From assembly GCF_009797935.1 (NCBI RefSeq), contig NZ_VOLC01000001.1:186001-250000 (forward strand): a stretch of 64,000 nucleotides of DNA, read 5' to 3'. Every line of letters begins with the position of its first letter. Position 1 is the stretch's first letter. The DNA is from Lunatibacter salilacus. Its GTDB lineage: Bacteria; Bacteroidota; Bacteroidia; Cytophagales; Cyclobacteriaceae. Under the pieces are notes generated by a model. That model saw only the letters and a list, made by a program, of their open reading frames with translations. It did not search any database and was not told where the DNA came from. The position numbers and the translations under genes were made by a program. Below, piece after piece: positions 8,140-17,017 of this stretch.

Positions 8140-9129
8140 GTGATCAAAATAGGTAATATATCGCTGGGAGAGTTTCCGCTTTTGTTGGCTCCCATGGAAG
8201 ACGTGAGTGATCCTCCTTTTCGGGCTGTCTGCAAACAAAATGGTGCGGACCTGATGTACACGGAGTTTATCAGCTCGGAGGGATTAATCCGGGACGCCGC
8301 CAAAAGTGTGCAGAAATTGGATATTTTCGATTACGAACGCCCTATTGGAATCCAGATTTTTGGCAATGAGATAGAATCCATGCGGGAGGCTGCTTCCATC
8401 GTAGAAGCCGCTAAACCGGACATATTGGACATCAATTACGGTTGTCCCGTCAACAAAGTCGCCTGCAAGGGTGCCGGGGCGGGCATTCTGCTTGATATTG
8501 ATAAAATGGTCGCCATGACAGCAGAAATTGTCAATGCGGTTGATATACCAGTGACTGTAAAAACCCGCCTTGGCTGGGATGAAAACACCATCCGCATTCA
8601 GGAAGTGGTTGAACGCTTGCAGGATGTGGGCATTCAGGCCATCAGCATTCATGCCCGAACCCGAAAGCAAATGTACAAGGGCACTGCCAATTGGGAATAT
8701 TTGGCTGAGGTAAAACGAAATCCAAGAATTACCATTCCGGTATTTGGGAACGGGGATGTGGATTCTCCGGAAAAAGCATTGGAATACCGAAATAAGTACG
8801 GTGTGGATGGCATTATGATCGGACGGGCAAGTATTGGTTACCCGTGGATTTTTAATGAAATCAAACACTATTTTGCCACAGGAGAAAAGTTAGCTGCCCC
8901 GGATTTGGAAGAGCGTATACGCGTAGCAAAAAAGCACCTTGACTTTTCCGTGGAATGGAAAGGGGAAAAATTGGGGATGTTGGAAATGCGCCGACACTAT
9001 ACCAACTATTTCCGGGGGATTCCGAATTTCAAACCCTACCGAACTGAATTAGTCACCTCGGAAAACTACGACCATGTCTTGGGAATCTTGGAAGAGGTGG
9101 GCAATGTCTATGCAGATTATGAATTTTAA
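8140..9129 (+). CDS. dusB: tRNA-dihydrouridine synthase, DusB type
   Basis: FMN-dependent reduction of uridine to dihydrouridine in tRNA D-loops. The TIM-barrel protein starts VIKIGNISLGEFPLLLAPME, with the flavin-binding APMEDVSD. It continues with DINYGCPVNKV containing the catalytic Cys, KTRLGW, SIHARTRKQMY and IGRASIGYPW near the phosphate site. The GTG at 8140 gives a 329-aa protein with the usual family N-terminus. The open frame reaches back to a TTG at 8077, which I judge too early. It is transcribed divergently from the CPBP operon. Confidence 0.93.
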   Translation: MIKIGNISLGEFPLLLAPMEDVSDPPFRAVCKQNGADLMYTEFISSEGLIRDAAKSVQKLDIFDYERPIGIQIFGNEIESMREAASIVEAAKPDILDINYGCPVNKVACKGAGAGILLDIDKMVAMTAEIVNAVDIPVTVKTRLGWDENTIRIQEVVERLQDVGIQAISIHARTRKQMYKGTANWEYLAEVKRNPRITIPVFGNGDVDSPEKALEYRNKYGVDGIMIGRASIGYPWIFNEIKHYFATGEKLAAPDLEERIRVAKKHLDFSVEWKGEKLGMLEMRRHYTNYFRGIPNFKPYRTELVTSENYDHVLGILEEVGNVYADYEF

Positions 9130-9220
9130 CCCCTATCTTGAAAACGCAACTGCCGTTCACAACCACCATCTTTTGGATAGATTAAAATCTTTGACCAAGC
9201 TGACAACCTTAAAATAGCTC

Positions 9221-10120
9221 ATGGAAGCCGAACCAACCGCTGGCCAGCCGCTAAAAAGCTGGTTACTTTTAATTCTCTTAGCGCTGATTTGGGGAAGTTC
9301 ATTTATCCTTATCAAGAAATCACTACTGGTATTTTCTCCCGGTGAAGTGGGTGCCTTTCGGATCGTAACCGCAGGGTTGGTGATGCTTCCCTTGTCAATG
9401 CCCAGGCTTAAGCAATTAAACCGACAGCAGGTAAAATACTTAATCATCATCGGTTTGGTAGGAAGTTTTATTCCCGCATTTTTATTCGCCAAAGCACAGA
9501 CTCAACTATCCAGTTCACTTACTGGCGTGCTGAATGCCCTCACCCCACTTATGGTGATTGTCATTGGCTCCCTGCTTTTTGGATCAACGATTTCCAGAAG
9601 AAATGGGTTGGGTTTACTGATCGCATTTCTTGGAGTAGGCATCCTTGTTCTCTTTCAGTCCGATAGCGGATGGGATGTGTTCTCGGGTATAAACTACTAT
9701 GCGTTTTTTGTGCTGGCCGCCACAGTCTGCTACGGGTTCAACGTTAATATTATCAAGTACAAATTTGTCAAGCTAAAGCCAGTAGCCATTACCGCCATTT
9801 CTCTAATGATGGTGTTACCCGTGGCAGCTATTTACCTCTTCGCCTTTACTCATTTTTCCTTTAAATTGATTCATGTCCCGGGAGGATGGCTCGCTGCTGG
9901 ATACATTACCTTGCTGGGAGTGGTGGGAACAGCCCTTGCCTTGATCATTTTCAATGTCATGGTTAAGTTGGTCTCTCCCGTTTTCGCCAGCTCGGTGACA
10001 TACCTTATACCTATCGTAGCCATCTTTTGGGGAGTAATTGACGGAGAGAGCTTGTTGCTATGGCATTATGTAGGTATATTGACCGTTATCTTGGGTGTGT
10101 GGATTGGAAATAGAAGATAA
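9221..10120 (+). CDS. DMT superfamily (EamA) transporter
   Basis: A 299-aa inner-membrane protein with ten predicted helices in two repeated EamA halves. The first begins LALIWGSSFILIKKSL, the classical EamA entry motif; the second spans ~150-299 with TALALIIFNVMVKLVSPVFAS and VTYLIPIVAIFWG. Family members export metabolites or amino acids by proton antiport, but the substrate cannot be read from sequence. The gene stands between dusB and the MscS channel. Confidence 0.9.
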   Translation: MEAEPTAGQPLKSWLLLILLALIWGSSFILIKKSLLVFSPGEVGAFRIVTAGLVMLPLSMPRLKQLNRQQVKYLIIIGLVGSFIPAFLFAKAQTQLSSSLTGVLNALTPLMVIVIGSLLFGSTISRRNGLGLLIAFLGVGILVLFQSDSGWDVFSGINYYAFFVLAATVCYGFNVNIIKYKFVKLKPVAITAISLMMVLPVAAIYLFAFTHFSFKLIHVPGGWLAAGYITLLGVVGTALALIIFNVMVKLVSPVFASSVTYLIPIVAIFWGVIDGESLLLWHYVGILTVILGVWIGNRR

Positions 10121-10176
10121 ACGGACCTAGACGTTGGAGTGTCAAAGCAAATATCAAAGAAAAAGTTATCCCCTTC

Positions 10177-11100
10177 ATGTTTGAAAATTTATTTAATATA
10201 GAGAAGGAATTGCTAAATAGAATCATTCAAACGGTTCTCATTATTGTTGGTATCTGGTTAATTAATAAACTCTCCGTCCGATTTTTATACCGCGGGAATT
10301 CAGAAGAAATGCGGAAGCAATACCACCTCCGCAAGTTCATCGAATACACGACTTTTTTTATCGGTCTGCTTATCATCGGCAACCTGTGGGTAAGTAATTT
10401 TCAATCCGTCACTACGTTTCTTGGGTTACTTTCCGCCGGTATTGCCATTGCGTTAAAAGATATTTTTGTAAATATTGCCGGATGGGCGTTTATTTACCTG
10501 CGCAAACCCTTTGATGTGGGGGACCGCATACAGATCGGCGATGTCAAGGGCGATGTCATCGACCTTAGACTGTTTCAGTTTAGCTTGTTGGAAATCGGAA
10601 ATTGGGTGGATGCAGATCAAAGTACAGGGAGGGTCATACATGTCCCTAATGGAAAAGTATTTACCGATGCGCAAGCTAATTATTCGATTGGCTTTAATTA
10701 CATCTGGAACGAACAGGTCATTTACATCACCCTAAAAAGTGATTTCAAAAAGGCCAAGGCCATCCTTCTTGATGTACTGAATACGCACCTAAAGGACGAA
10801 CTTAAATTGGCGGAAAAGGAATTCTTAAGAGCCAAACATGAGCATCTTATTGTTTACAAGCAGTTTACCCCGATGATTTTTACCGATATCACCGAGAGAG
10901 GTATTCAGCTATCCATGCGCTACCTCTGTAATCCGAAAAAAAGACGTATGATGGCCCATACCATTATAGAGTCCATCTTGGAGCGGTTGGGACCTGAAGA
11001 CAATATCCGCATTGCCTACCCAACCTCCACCGTCCTACTTCATCAAGATCAAGTCCACCCGGCCAATCAACCCGGTAAGTCCGAAGACATCCCTATTTGA
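10177..11100 (+). CDS. MscS family mechanosensitive ion channel
   Basis: A 307-aa small-conductance mechanosensitive-channel-like protein that would release osmolytes on membrane tension. N-terminal helices lie at ~14-32, 53-68 and 77-97. The pore-lining TM3 and its junction read TTFLGLLSAGIAIALKDIFVNIAGW, and the beta domain follows with RKPFDVGDRIQIGDVKGDV and HVPNGKVFTDAQANYS. The C-terminal alpha/beta domain is charged. The gene ends 82 bp before the glyS start. Confidence 0.93.
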   Translation: MFENLFNIEKELLNRIIQTVLIIVGIWLINKLSVRFLYRGNSEEMRKQYHLRKFIEYTTFFIGLLIIGNLWVSNFQSVTTFLGLLSAGIAIALKDIFVNIAGWAFIYLRKPFDVGDRIQIGDVKGDVIDLRLFQFSLLEIGNWVDADQSTGRVIHVPNGKVFTDAQANYSIGFNYIWNEQVIYITLKSDFKKAKAILLDVLNTHLKDELKLAEKEFLRAKHEHLIVYKQFTPMIFTDITERGIQLSMRYLCNPKKRRMMAHTIIESILERLGPEDNIRIAYPTSTVLLHQDQVHPANQPGKSEDIPI

Positions 11101-11147
11101 TTCCATTACGGTCTTAATAGCCACTAAAGGGATAGTCGAGGAATTCC

Positions 11148-11177
11148 TTGTACAATGGCACTTTTTGACTAATTTTG
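11148..11177 (+). promoter_or_regulatory. Candidate Bacteroidetes-type promoter of glyS
   Basis: A TTG at 11148-11150 (-33 element) is followed after 19 bases by TAATTTTG at 11170-11177 (-7 element, consensus TAnnTTTG). Transcription would start close to the glyS ATG at 11183, so the mRNA could be almost leaderless. Confidence 0.5.
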
Positions 11178-11182
11178 CGACT

Positions 11183-12649
11183 ATGGCAAAATCTGAACAG
11201 ATCCAAGAAGTCAACGTACTTAAAGATATAATTGCCCATGCCAAGGAGTATGGGTTTGTTTATCCCTCGTCAGAAATATACGACGGTCTCCAAGCCGTCT
11301 ACGATTACGGACCATACGGGGTAGAATTGAAAAACAACCTCAAGAAACTCTGGTGGGAATCCATGACCCGATTGCATGAAAATATCGTCGGACTTGATGC
11401 TGCCATTTTCATGCATCCCACCACTTGGAAAGCATCGGGACACGTCGATAGCTTCAACGATCCGATGGTAGACAATAAGGACAGCAAAAAGCGCTACAGG
11501 GCCGATGTGCTGATCGAAGAAAAGGCTGCCCAATATGAACTTGCAGGGGAAATTGAAAAATCGAAATCTCTTCTCTCCGCTATGGGCAAATTGATGGATG
11601 CAGAGAACTTCGAAAGCCTAAGGGAGCTGATGATCAATGAAGGCATAACCTGCCCGCTCAGCGGCACCAGCAACTGGACAGAAATCCGACAGTTCAACCT
11701 AATGTTTTCAACTCAAGTGGGGTCTGTGGCAGATGATTCCAGTACCATCTATTTACGTCCGGAGACGGCACAGGGTATATTTGTGAACTTCTTAAACGTT
11801 CAGAAAACCGCAAGGATGAAGGTTCCTTTTGGAATCGCCCAGATTGGAAAAGCTTTTAGAAATGAGATTGTTGCCCGACAGTTCATTTTCCGCATGAGGG
11901 AATTTGAGCAAATGGAGATGCAGTTTTTCGTACGACCGGGCACCGAATTGGAATGGTATAAGGAATGGGCTGATAAACGGGTGAAATGGCACCTTGCCTT
12001 GGGAATTCCCGCAGATAAAATCCGTAGGCATGACCACGATAAACTCGCCCACTATGCCAATGCCGCCTTGGATATCGAATATGCGTTTCCATTTGGCAAC
12101 AAAGAAGTGGAAGGAATTCACTCCAGAACCGATTTTGACCTAAAAAGCCACCAAGAATACTCCAAAAAGAAACAACAATACTTCGACCCGGAGATCAATC
12201 AGAATTATATCCCCTACGTGATCGAGACCTCCATCGGTGCCGACCGGCTGTTTTTGATGACCTTGTGCAATGCCTATGTAGAGCAAACGGTGGACGGAAA
12301 GCAGCGCACCTACCTCAAGTTCCACCCGGCAGTGGCTCCTGTAAAGGCGGCCATCCTACCCCTTACCAAAAAGGACGGATTACCGGAAAAAGCCAAGGAA
12401 ATCGTAGAGGATTTAAAATATGACTTCAATATTATCTATGAAGATGCCGCCTCAATCGGTAAAAGATACACCCGTCAGGACCTGATTGGAACTCCTTTCT
12501 GCATCGCTGTTGACCATCAGACTTTGGAGGACAATACGGTTACCATTCGGCATAGGGATACGACGGAGCAGGAGCGAGTGCCTATTTCAGAGCTCCACCA
12601 GCGGTTGAGCCAGGCCTGCAGTTTCCGGCGAATATTCGAAAAACTCTGA
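11183..12649 (+). CDS. glyS: Glycyl-tRNA synthetase (alpha2 type)
   Basis: Class II synthetase that charges tRNA-Gly. At 488 aa it is the single-chain dimeric form used by Bacteroidetes, not the alpha2-beta2 E. coli type. Visible motifs are LWWESMTRLHENIVGLDAAIF near the N-terminus, motif 2 (IGKAFRNEI then FRMREFEQMEMQFF), and motif 3 (ETSIGADRLFL). The C-terminal anticodon-binding domain begins near FHPAVAPVKAAILPL. The frame is open back to 11012 inside the MscS gene, but ATG 11183 gives the family start MAKSEQ. Confidence 0.96.
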   Translation: MAKSEQIQEVNVLKDIIAHAKEYGFVYPSSEIYDGLQAVYDYGPYGVELKNNLKKLWWESMTRLHENIVGLDAAIFMHPTTWKASGHVDSFNDPMVDNKDSKKRYRADVLIEEKAAQYELAGEIEKSKSLLSAMGKLMDAENFESLRELMINEGITCPLSGTSNWTEIRQFNLMFSTQVGSVADDSSTIYLRPETAQGIFVNFLNVQKTARMKVPFGIAQIGKAFRNEIVARQFIFRMREFEQMEMQFFVRPGTELEWYKEWADKRVKWHLALGIPADKIRRHDHDKLAHYANAALDIEYAFPFGNKEVEGIHSRTDFDLKSHQEYSKKKQQYFDPEINQNYIPYVIETSIGADRLFLMTLCNAYVEQTVDGKQRTYLKFHPAVAPVKAAILPLTKKDGLPEKAKEIVEDLKYDFNIIYEDAASIGKRYTRQDLIGTPFCIAVDHQTLEDNTVTIRHRDTTEQERVPISELHQRLSQACSFRRIFEKL

Positions 12650-12680
12650 AACACTTCGGATTTATCCTAGTTTTACTGCT

Positions 12681-14165
12681 ATGGAAAAAAAGGCCATTGT
12701 CGTAGGGTCAGGGATAGCTGGTTTGGCTGCTTCTGTTCGCCTTTCACACCTGGGATACCGAGTCGAGGTGTTTGAAGCGAATGGATACCCGGGGGGAAAG
12801 CTGTCGGAAATACAACTTGGCGCCTACCGTTTTGATACCGGCCCGTCCCTTTTCACCCTTCCGGAGCAGGTGGATGAACTCTTCAAGCTAACGGGTAGAA
12901 ATCCAGCGGACCACTTCGAATACATCAGGCTGCCGGTTGCCTGCCATTACTTCTGGGAGGATGGCAAGCAAATTAAGGCTTATGCGGATATCAATGCTTT
13001 TGCGGAGGAGGTTGAAACCAAATTGGGGGAACCGGCAGATCATATTCGTCAGTCCCTAGAAAGGTCTGCCTATATTTACGATCATCTATCCCCTCTATTT
13101 ATGCATCAATCCCTGCATAGGTGGAAAACATGGACTTCGCCGCATGCGCTTAAATCGTATCTGAAAATGGGGAAATTGGGAATATTCGATACCATGAACG
13201 GTGCCAATAAAAAACAATTCCAGCATCCCAAGCTAGTGCAATTGTTTAACCGATACGCCACCTACAATGGCTCTGACCCCTACCAGACAGCGGCAACGCT
13301 GAATATCATCCCACACTTGGAATTCAACATTGGTGCCTTTTTTCCAAAGAAAGGAATGCATGCGATCACCGAAAGTCTGTATCAATTGGCAAAGGACGTT
13401 GGTGTACAGTTTCATTTCAACACTAAAGTCCAAAAAATATTAGTAGCCAACAAAAAAGCGGTTGGCATTAGCACCGACACAGAAAGTCACGATGCGGATA
13501 TCGTCATAAACAATATGGATATGGTCAATGCCTACAAGCATTTACTTAGCGACCAAAAACAGCCTAAGATGCTATTGAGGCAGCCAAAATCAAGTTCCGC
13601 ACTTATTTTCTACTGGGGTATTAAAAAGGTGTTTCCTGAACTGGATTTACACAACATTCTCTTTAGTGAGGACTATGAAAGTGAATTCAAGCATATATTT
13701 AAACAAGGTCAAATCTCTAGCGACCCAACCGTCTATATCAACATCACTTCTGTCTATAAGGACGACGACGCGCCAAAGGGTGGAATGAATTGGTTTACCA
13801 TGGTCAATACCCCAAATAACCAAGGTCAAGATTGGGATGAAATGATTAAGACGGCAAGGCAAAATATTATTAAAAAAATAAACCGCATCCTACATACGGA
13901 TATTGAACCGCTTATCGAAGTAGAGGAAATACTGGATCCGCGAACCATTGAATCAAAGACTTCCAGTGCATTGGGGGCCTTGTACGGAAACAGTTCTAAC
14001 AACCGATACGCAGCTTTTCTTCGGCATGCCAATTTTTCCTCTGAAATCAGTAACCTTTATTTTTGTGGGGGTAGTGTACACCCTGGAGGAGGCATTCCGC
14101 TTTGCTTACTTTCGGCAAAAATAATGACTGAGATTATTGTCCCCAAAAACCCAAAAATGAATTAA
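12681..14165 (+). CDS. crtD: Carotenoid desaturase, CrtD-like (1-hydroxycarotenoid 3,4-desaturase)
   Basis: A 494-aa FAD-dependent desaturase of the CrtI/CrtD family. The N-terminal Rossmann motif VVGSGIAGLAASVRLSHLG (7-25) ends in Glu33, and GGKLSEIQLGAYRFDTGPSLFT follows. The C-terminal FAD signature is YFCGGSVHPGGGIPLCLLSAK. Details such as PGGKLSE, FDTGPSLFTLPEQVDELF and NPADHFEY resemble Bacteroidetes CrtD, which acts late in the synthesis of monocyclic carotenoids such as saproxanthin or flexixanthin. Phytoene desaturase (CrtI) is the alternative. No other carotenoid genes are in the window. The stop abuts the convergent mltF-like stop with no spacer. Confidence 0.82.
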   Translation: MEKKAIVVGSGIAGLAASVRLSHLGYRVEVFEANGYPGGKLSEIQLGAYRFDTGPSLFTLPEQVDELFKLTGRNPADHFEYIRLPVACHYFWEDGKQIKAYADINAFAEEVETKLGEPADHIRQSLERSAYIYDHLSPLFMHQSLHRWKTWTSPHALKSYLKMGKLGIFDTMNGANKKQFQHPKLVQLFNRYATYNGSDPYQTAATLNIIPHLEFNIGAFFPKKGMHAITESLYQLAKDVGVQFHFNTKVQKILVANKKAVGISTDTESHDADIVINNMDMVNAYKHLLSDQKQPKMLLRQPKSSSALIFYWGIKKVFPELDLHNILFSEDYESEFKHIFKQGQISSDPTVYINITSVYKDDDAPKGGMNWFTMVNTPNNQGQDWDEMIKTARQNIIKKINRILHTDIEPLIEVEEILDPRTIESKTSSALGALYGNSSNNRYAAFLRHANFSSEISNLYFCGGSVHPGGGIPLCLLSAKIMTEIIVPKNPKMN

Positions 14166-15563
14166 TCAAGGATCAACAAGAACCTTATAGGACTCGTAAA
14201 GAATGAGGATGTCGATAACATATTGAACAGCTAAGTGTCCCTTGGCATAGCCGCTTTTAACCAGTGGATCCCGATATACTTCCGGTTTCGATTTCTGTTC
14301 CAGATAAAAAGCCACATTATCCCACATCCGGGAGTCCTTACCATACTTTATAGACAACCTCCATGAATCCTGAACATGTCCGTGCCCTACATTGTAGGAA
14401 GCAAGAATGAACTTGATCCGCTCAGTGTTGTCCGGAATACGCTCCATCCAGAACCTATCAAGATATTTAAGGTAATTCACCCCTCCGCGTAGGCTTTCGA
14501 TGGGATTGTTGGGATCTTTGACACCAAACCTGCTCAAGGTAACAGGCATTAGTTGCAGTAACCCAACGGCACCTGCGTAAGAAATAGCCGAAGTATCAAA
14601 CCGGCTTTCCTTATACACCAAAGATGCCAAAAGTCTCCAATCCCAGCCAAGCTGATCTGCACCTTCTTTGATTATATCGTCAAAAGCCGAAATCCTGCCA
14701 CCCGAGACAGAAGAAAAGGCGGAGTTATTTCGGAAATAGCTGTTTTTTTTATTGATAAAATACTTATCATACAGGATGGCGCTATATCCTGTCCGGTGAA
14801 TACGTTCAATCCATTCGTCTACCTTACTTAAGAGTAAGGGTGCATTTTTTCTTACAGCCCATCCCACACGGGTCGGAGGGCTGATAGCAAGGCTTATATC
14901 TATATTGTCATAATACGTTGCGTTGACTTGAGCTATGTCGTTATCTACCACTGTATAAGCTATATCCCCATTTACTACTTTGAGAATTAGTGATTCCAGA
15001 TTCTCGTCTACTTCAAGAACTTCCATTTGGAGGTCTAATGAATCATTCAAGACTTTCAATTTGTCCTTATAAATGGTAGCTTTCTTTATGTGAATTGGCT
15101 TGTGCGCAAGGGACTCTACGGACTGAATCATTTCATTTTGCTTCTGCTGCACAAGTACTGTACTGATATCCGTAATGGAAGAGGTAAATTCAGCGTACTT
15201 CTTTCTATCCTCAGAAACCTCAAAATTGATGGCAATTATATCCGCTTTGCCTTCGTTTAAAAACCGAAATGACTCCTCGATGCCGTTACTCACAATAATC
15301 CGAAGGGATACTCCAAGCCTAGTTGCCAAATTCCGAAGTAGCTCGAATTCATAGCCCATAGCTCTCCCCCGGTAAATATAATAACTGGTGGAAGAATTAT
15401 CCACTACGACCCGTATAAAACCTCGCTCCTTGATAGCATCCAGATCTATTTCAGCCGGATTTTCCCAAAAATTTATCTCTTTTTGATCTGATGATTGATC
15501 GCAGGAAGGTAGAGAAAAAAATAGAATTCCAAGAACGAAAATATGCCATGGTTTCTTTTTCAT
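14166..15563 (-). CDS. MltF-like membrane-bound lytic transglycosylase (lipoprotein)
   Basis: A 465-aa peptidoglycan-cleaving enzyme. The lipobox FFSLPSC gives lipidated Cys21. Residues ~45-260 form a periplasmic solute-binding (SBP_bac_3) domain starting KERGFIRVVVDN. Residues ~295-450 form an SLT domain with catalytic Glu319 in YKESRFD, followed by AGAVGLLQLMP and ASYNVGHGHV. This two-domain build is that of MltF, where the binding domain modulates the lytic domain. It is 139 bp downstream of the RND operon on the same strand and probably has its own promoter. Confidence 0.92.
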   Translation of the reverse strand: MKKKPWHIFVLGILFFSLPSCDQSSDQKEINFWENPAEIDLDAIKERGFIRVVVDNSSTSYYIYRGRAMGYEFELLRNLATRLGVSLRIIVSNGIEESFRFLNEGKADIIAINFEVSEDRKKYAEFTSSITDISTVLVQQKQNEMIQSVESLAHKPIHIKKATIYKDKLKVLNDSLDLQMEVLEVDENLESLILKVVNGDIAYTVVDNDIAQVNATYYDNIDISLAISPPTRVGWAVRKNAPLLLSKVDEWIERIHRTGYSAILYDKYFINKKNSYFRNNSAFSSVSGGRISAFDDIIKEGADQLGWDWRLLASLVYKESRFDTSAISYAGAVGLLQLMPVTLSRFGVKDPNNPIESLRGGVNYLKYLDRFWMERIPDNTERIKFILASYNVGHGHVQDSWRLSIKYGKDSRMWDNVAFYLEQKSKPEVYRDPLVKSGYAKGHLAVQYVIDILILYESYKVLVDP

Positions 15564-15702
15564 GCAATAAACCCTGAAACTCAGGAATTGATTTCTCCAA
15601 AATTAGCGGTTTAATTACATTAAACCAAATTTTGCGGAATAAACCCCGTTAAAGCTGAATTAAACCCTTATATATTTCAAAAAATCAATATATTTTTTCG
15701 TA

Positions 15703-17016
15703 TTAGTTTTTGAAATAGATCCTTCCAGATAACCTCATCAATTCGATTTCATTTTCTTTTATATTGTATAAAACTTCAATAAGCCTACTTTCTGCTTGTA
15801 ACCTGTTTACCTGGGCATCCCTGAATTCTAGGTAATTGGCAATCCCCAACCTAAACCTGTCAAGTGCAATTTCTGAATTTTCTACCGCCACCTCATAGTT
15901 GCTTTGCTCTATTTCCAAAAGGCGTTTACTGTTTTCATAGGTATTGAATGTCCGCTGTAAGGCGGAAAGCATTTGAACCTCGTATTGGTCCAAAAGGAAT
16001 TTCTGGTTGTTCATCTGAATTTTTGCTGCCTGAATTCTTCGGTTCAGGGAAAAACCGCTGAAGAGATTCAGGCTCATGGTGGCACCAAGGTTGAACCCTT
16101 GCTGTTGATTGGATGACAAAAAGCCGGCATCCGACCTGAAGGTATTGTCATTATAGGCTCCTGTTAAAGCAATGGTAGGTAACCTTTGGGCCCTCAATTC
16201 CTTCATCTGCAGGTAGGCAACGTTCTGAAGTCCCTGGGTGGCCAAAAGTTGCTTATTGTTTCCAAATGCGTCTTCTCTCAAATCTTCCAAAAATAAGTTT
16301 TCACGGATGGTGATGGTATCATTGACGATAAAGTCCTGCTGGGGATCCACGGCCAAAAGCTCATTCAGGTTAACCCGTGAATTTTGGATCACCTGCTCCT
16401 GTGTGACCAAAGCGGTAAGGTCTGTATTATAATCTACTTGAGCGGCCAAAAAGTCCCTTTTGGAGGCCCTTCCAAATTCATACTGAGCTTTGGCAATCTC
16501 AATACGCTGATTGGACAATTCCAGGGTAGTATTCAGTACATTGTACCTTTGCAACTCCAGCACTAACCTGTAATAATTGGTGGCAATGGCGGCAACAGTA
16601 TTTTCTATGACCACCTTGGCCTCCAACTCACTTACCTCAGCCAACTTTCCTAAACGCTCCAAAGCTACCACTAAATCAGCACTGAACCCATATATGGCAA
16701 CGATGGAGTAATTATTGGTCCTGGTTTGCGCACCGTCAATGATTCTGGGATTCTCAGGATCATTAAAAAAAGCCTGCTCCGTATCTTCTCTTCGGTAAGC
16801 CCTCGTATTGAACACATCCAGGGTGGGCAATAAAAGGCTGTTACCAATTCTGACCTCATTTTCTGCCAAAATCACTTCATTCGTAGCAATTTTTACATCG
16901 AAATTTCTCTCCAAACCAATCTCAACCGCCTTTTCAAAATTGATTTCTTCACGTTCCTGGGCCAATACTCCCATACCGGTGGTCGATAATATACTCAGTA
17001 ATAAAAATCTTTTCAT
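15703..17016 (-). CDS. TolC family outer membrane efflux protein
   Basis: A 437-aa outer-membrane channel subunit. A signal peptide (MKRFLLLSILSTTGMGVLAQ) precedes two OEP repeats of long coiled helices, for example EISELE-type segments around 120-230 and 320-420 (LLEIEQSNYEVAVENSEIALDRFRLG). It would complete a tripartite RND pump with the two genes upstream. Its start lies 1 bp after the pump gene stop, so it is clearly in the same operon (adaptor, pump, channel). Confidence 0.93.
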   Translation of the reverse strand: MKRFLLLSILSTTGMGVLAQEREEINFEKAVEIGLERNFDVKIATNEVILAENEVRIGNSLLLPTLDVFNTRAYRREDTEQAFFNDPENPRIIDGAQTRTNNYSIVAIYGFSADLVVALERLGKLAEVSELEAKVVIENTVAAIATNYYRLVLELQRYNVLNTTLELSNQRIEIAKAQYEFGRASKRDFLAAQVDYNTDLTALVTQEQVIQNSRVNLNELLAVDPQQDFIVNDTITIRENLFLEDLREDAFGNNKQLLATQGLQNVAYLQMKELRAQRLPTIALTGAYNDNTFRSDAGFLSSNQQQGFNLGATMSLNLFSGFSLNRRIQAAKIQMNNQKFLLDQYEVQMLSALQRTFNTYENSKRLLEIEQSNYEVAVENSEIALDRFRLGIANYLEFRDAQVNRLQAESRLIEVLYNIKENEIELMRLSGRIYFKN

Positions 17017-17017
17017 A

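Noticed and set aside
8284-8868. A 194-codon minus-strand open frame inside dusB.
   Set aside because: It is antisense to a clear, motif-complete DusB gene, has no recognisable domain, and is explained by codon bias of the real gene.
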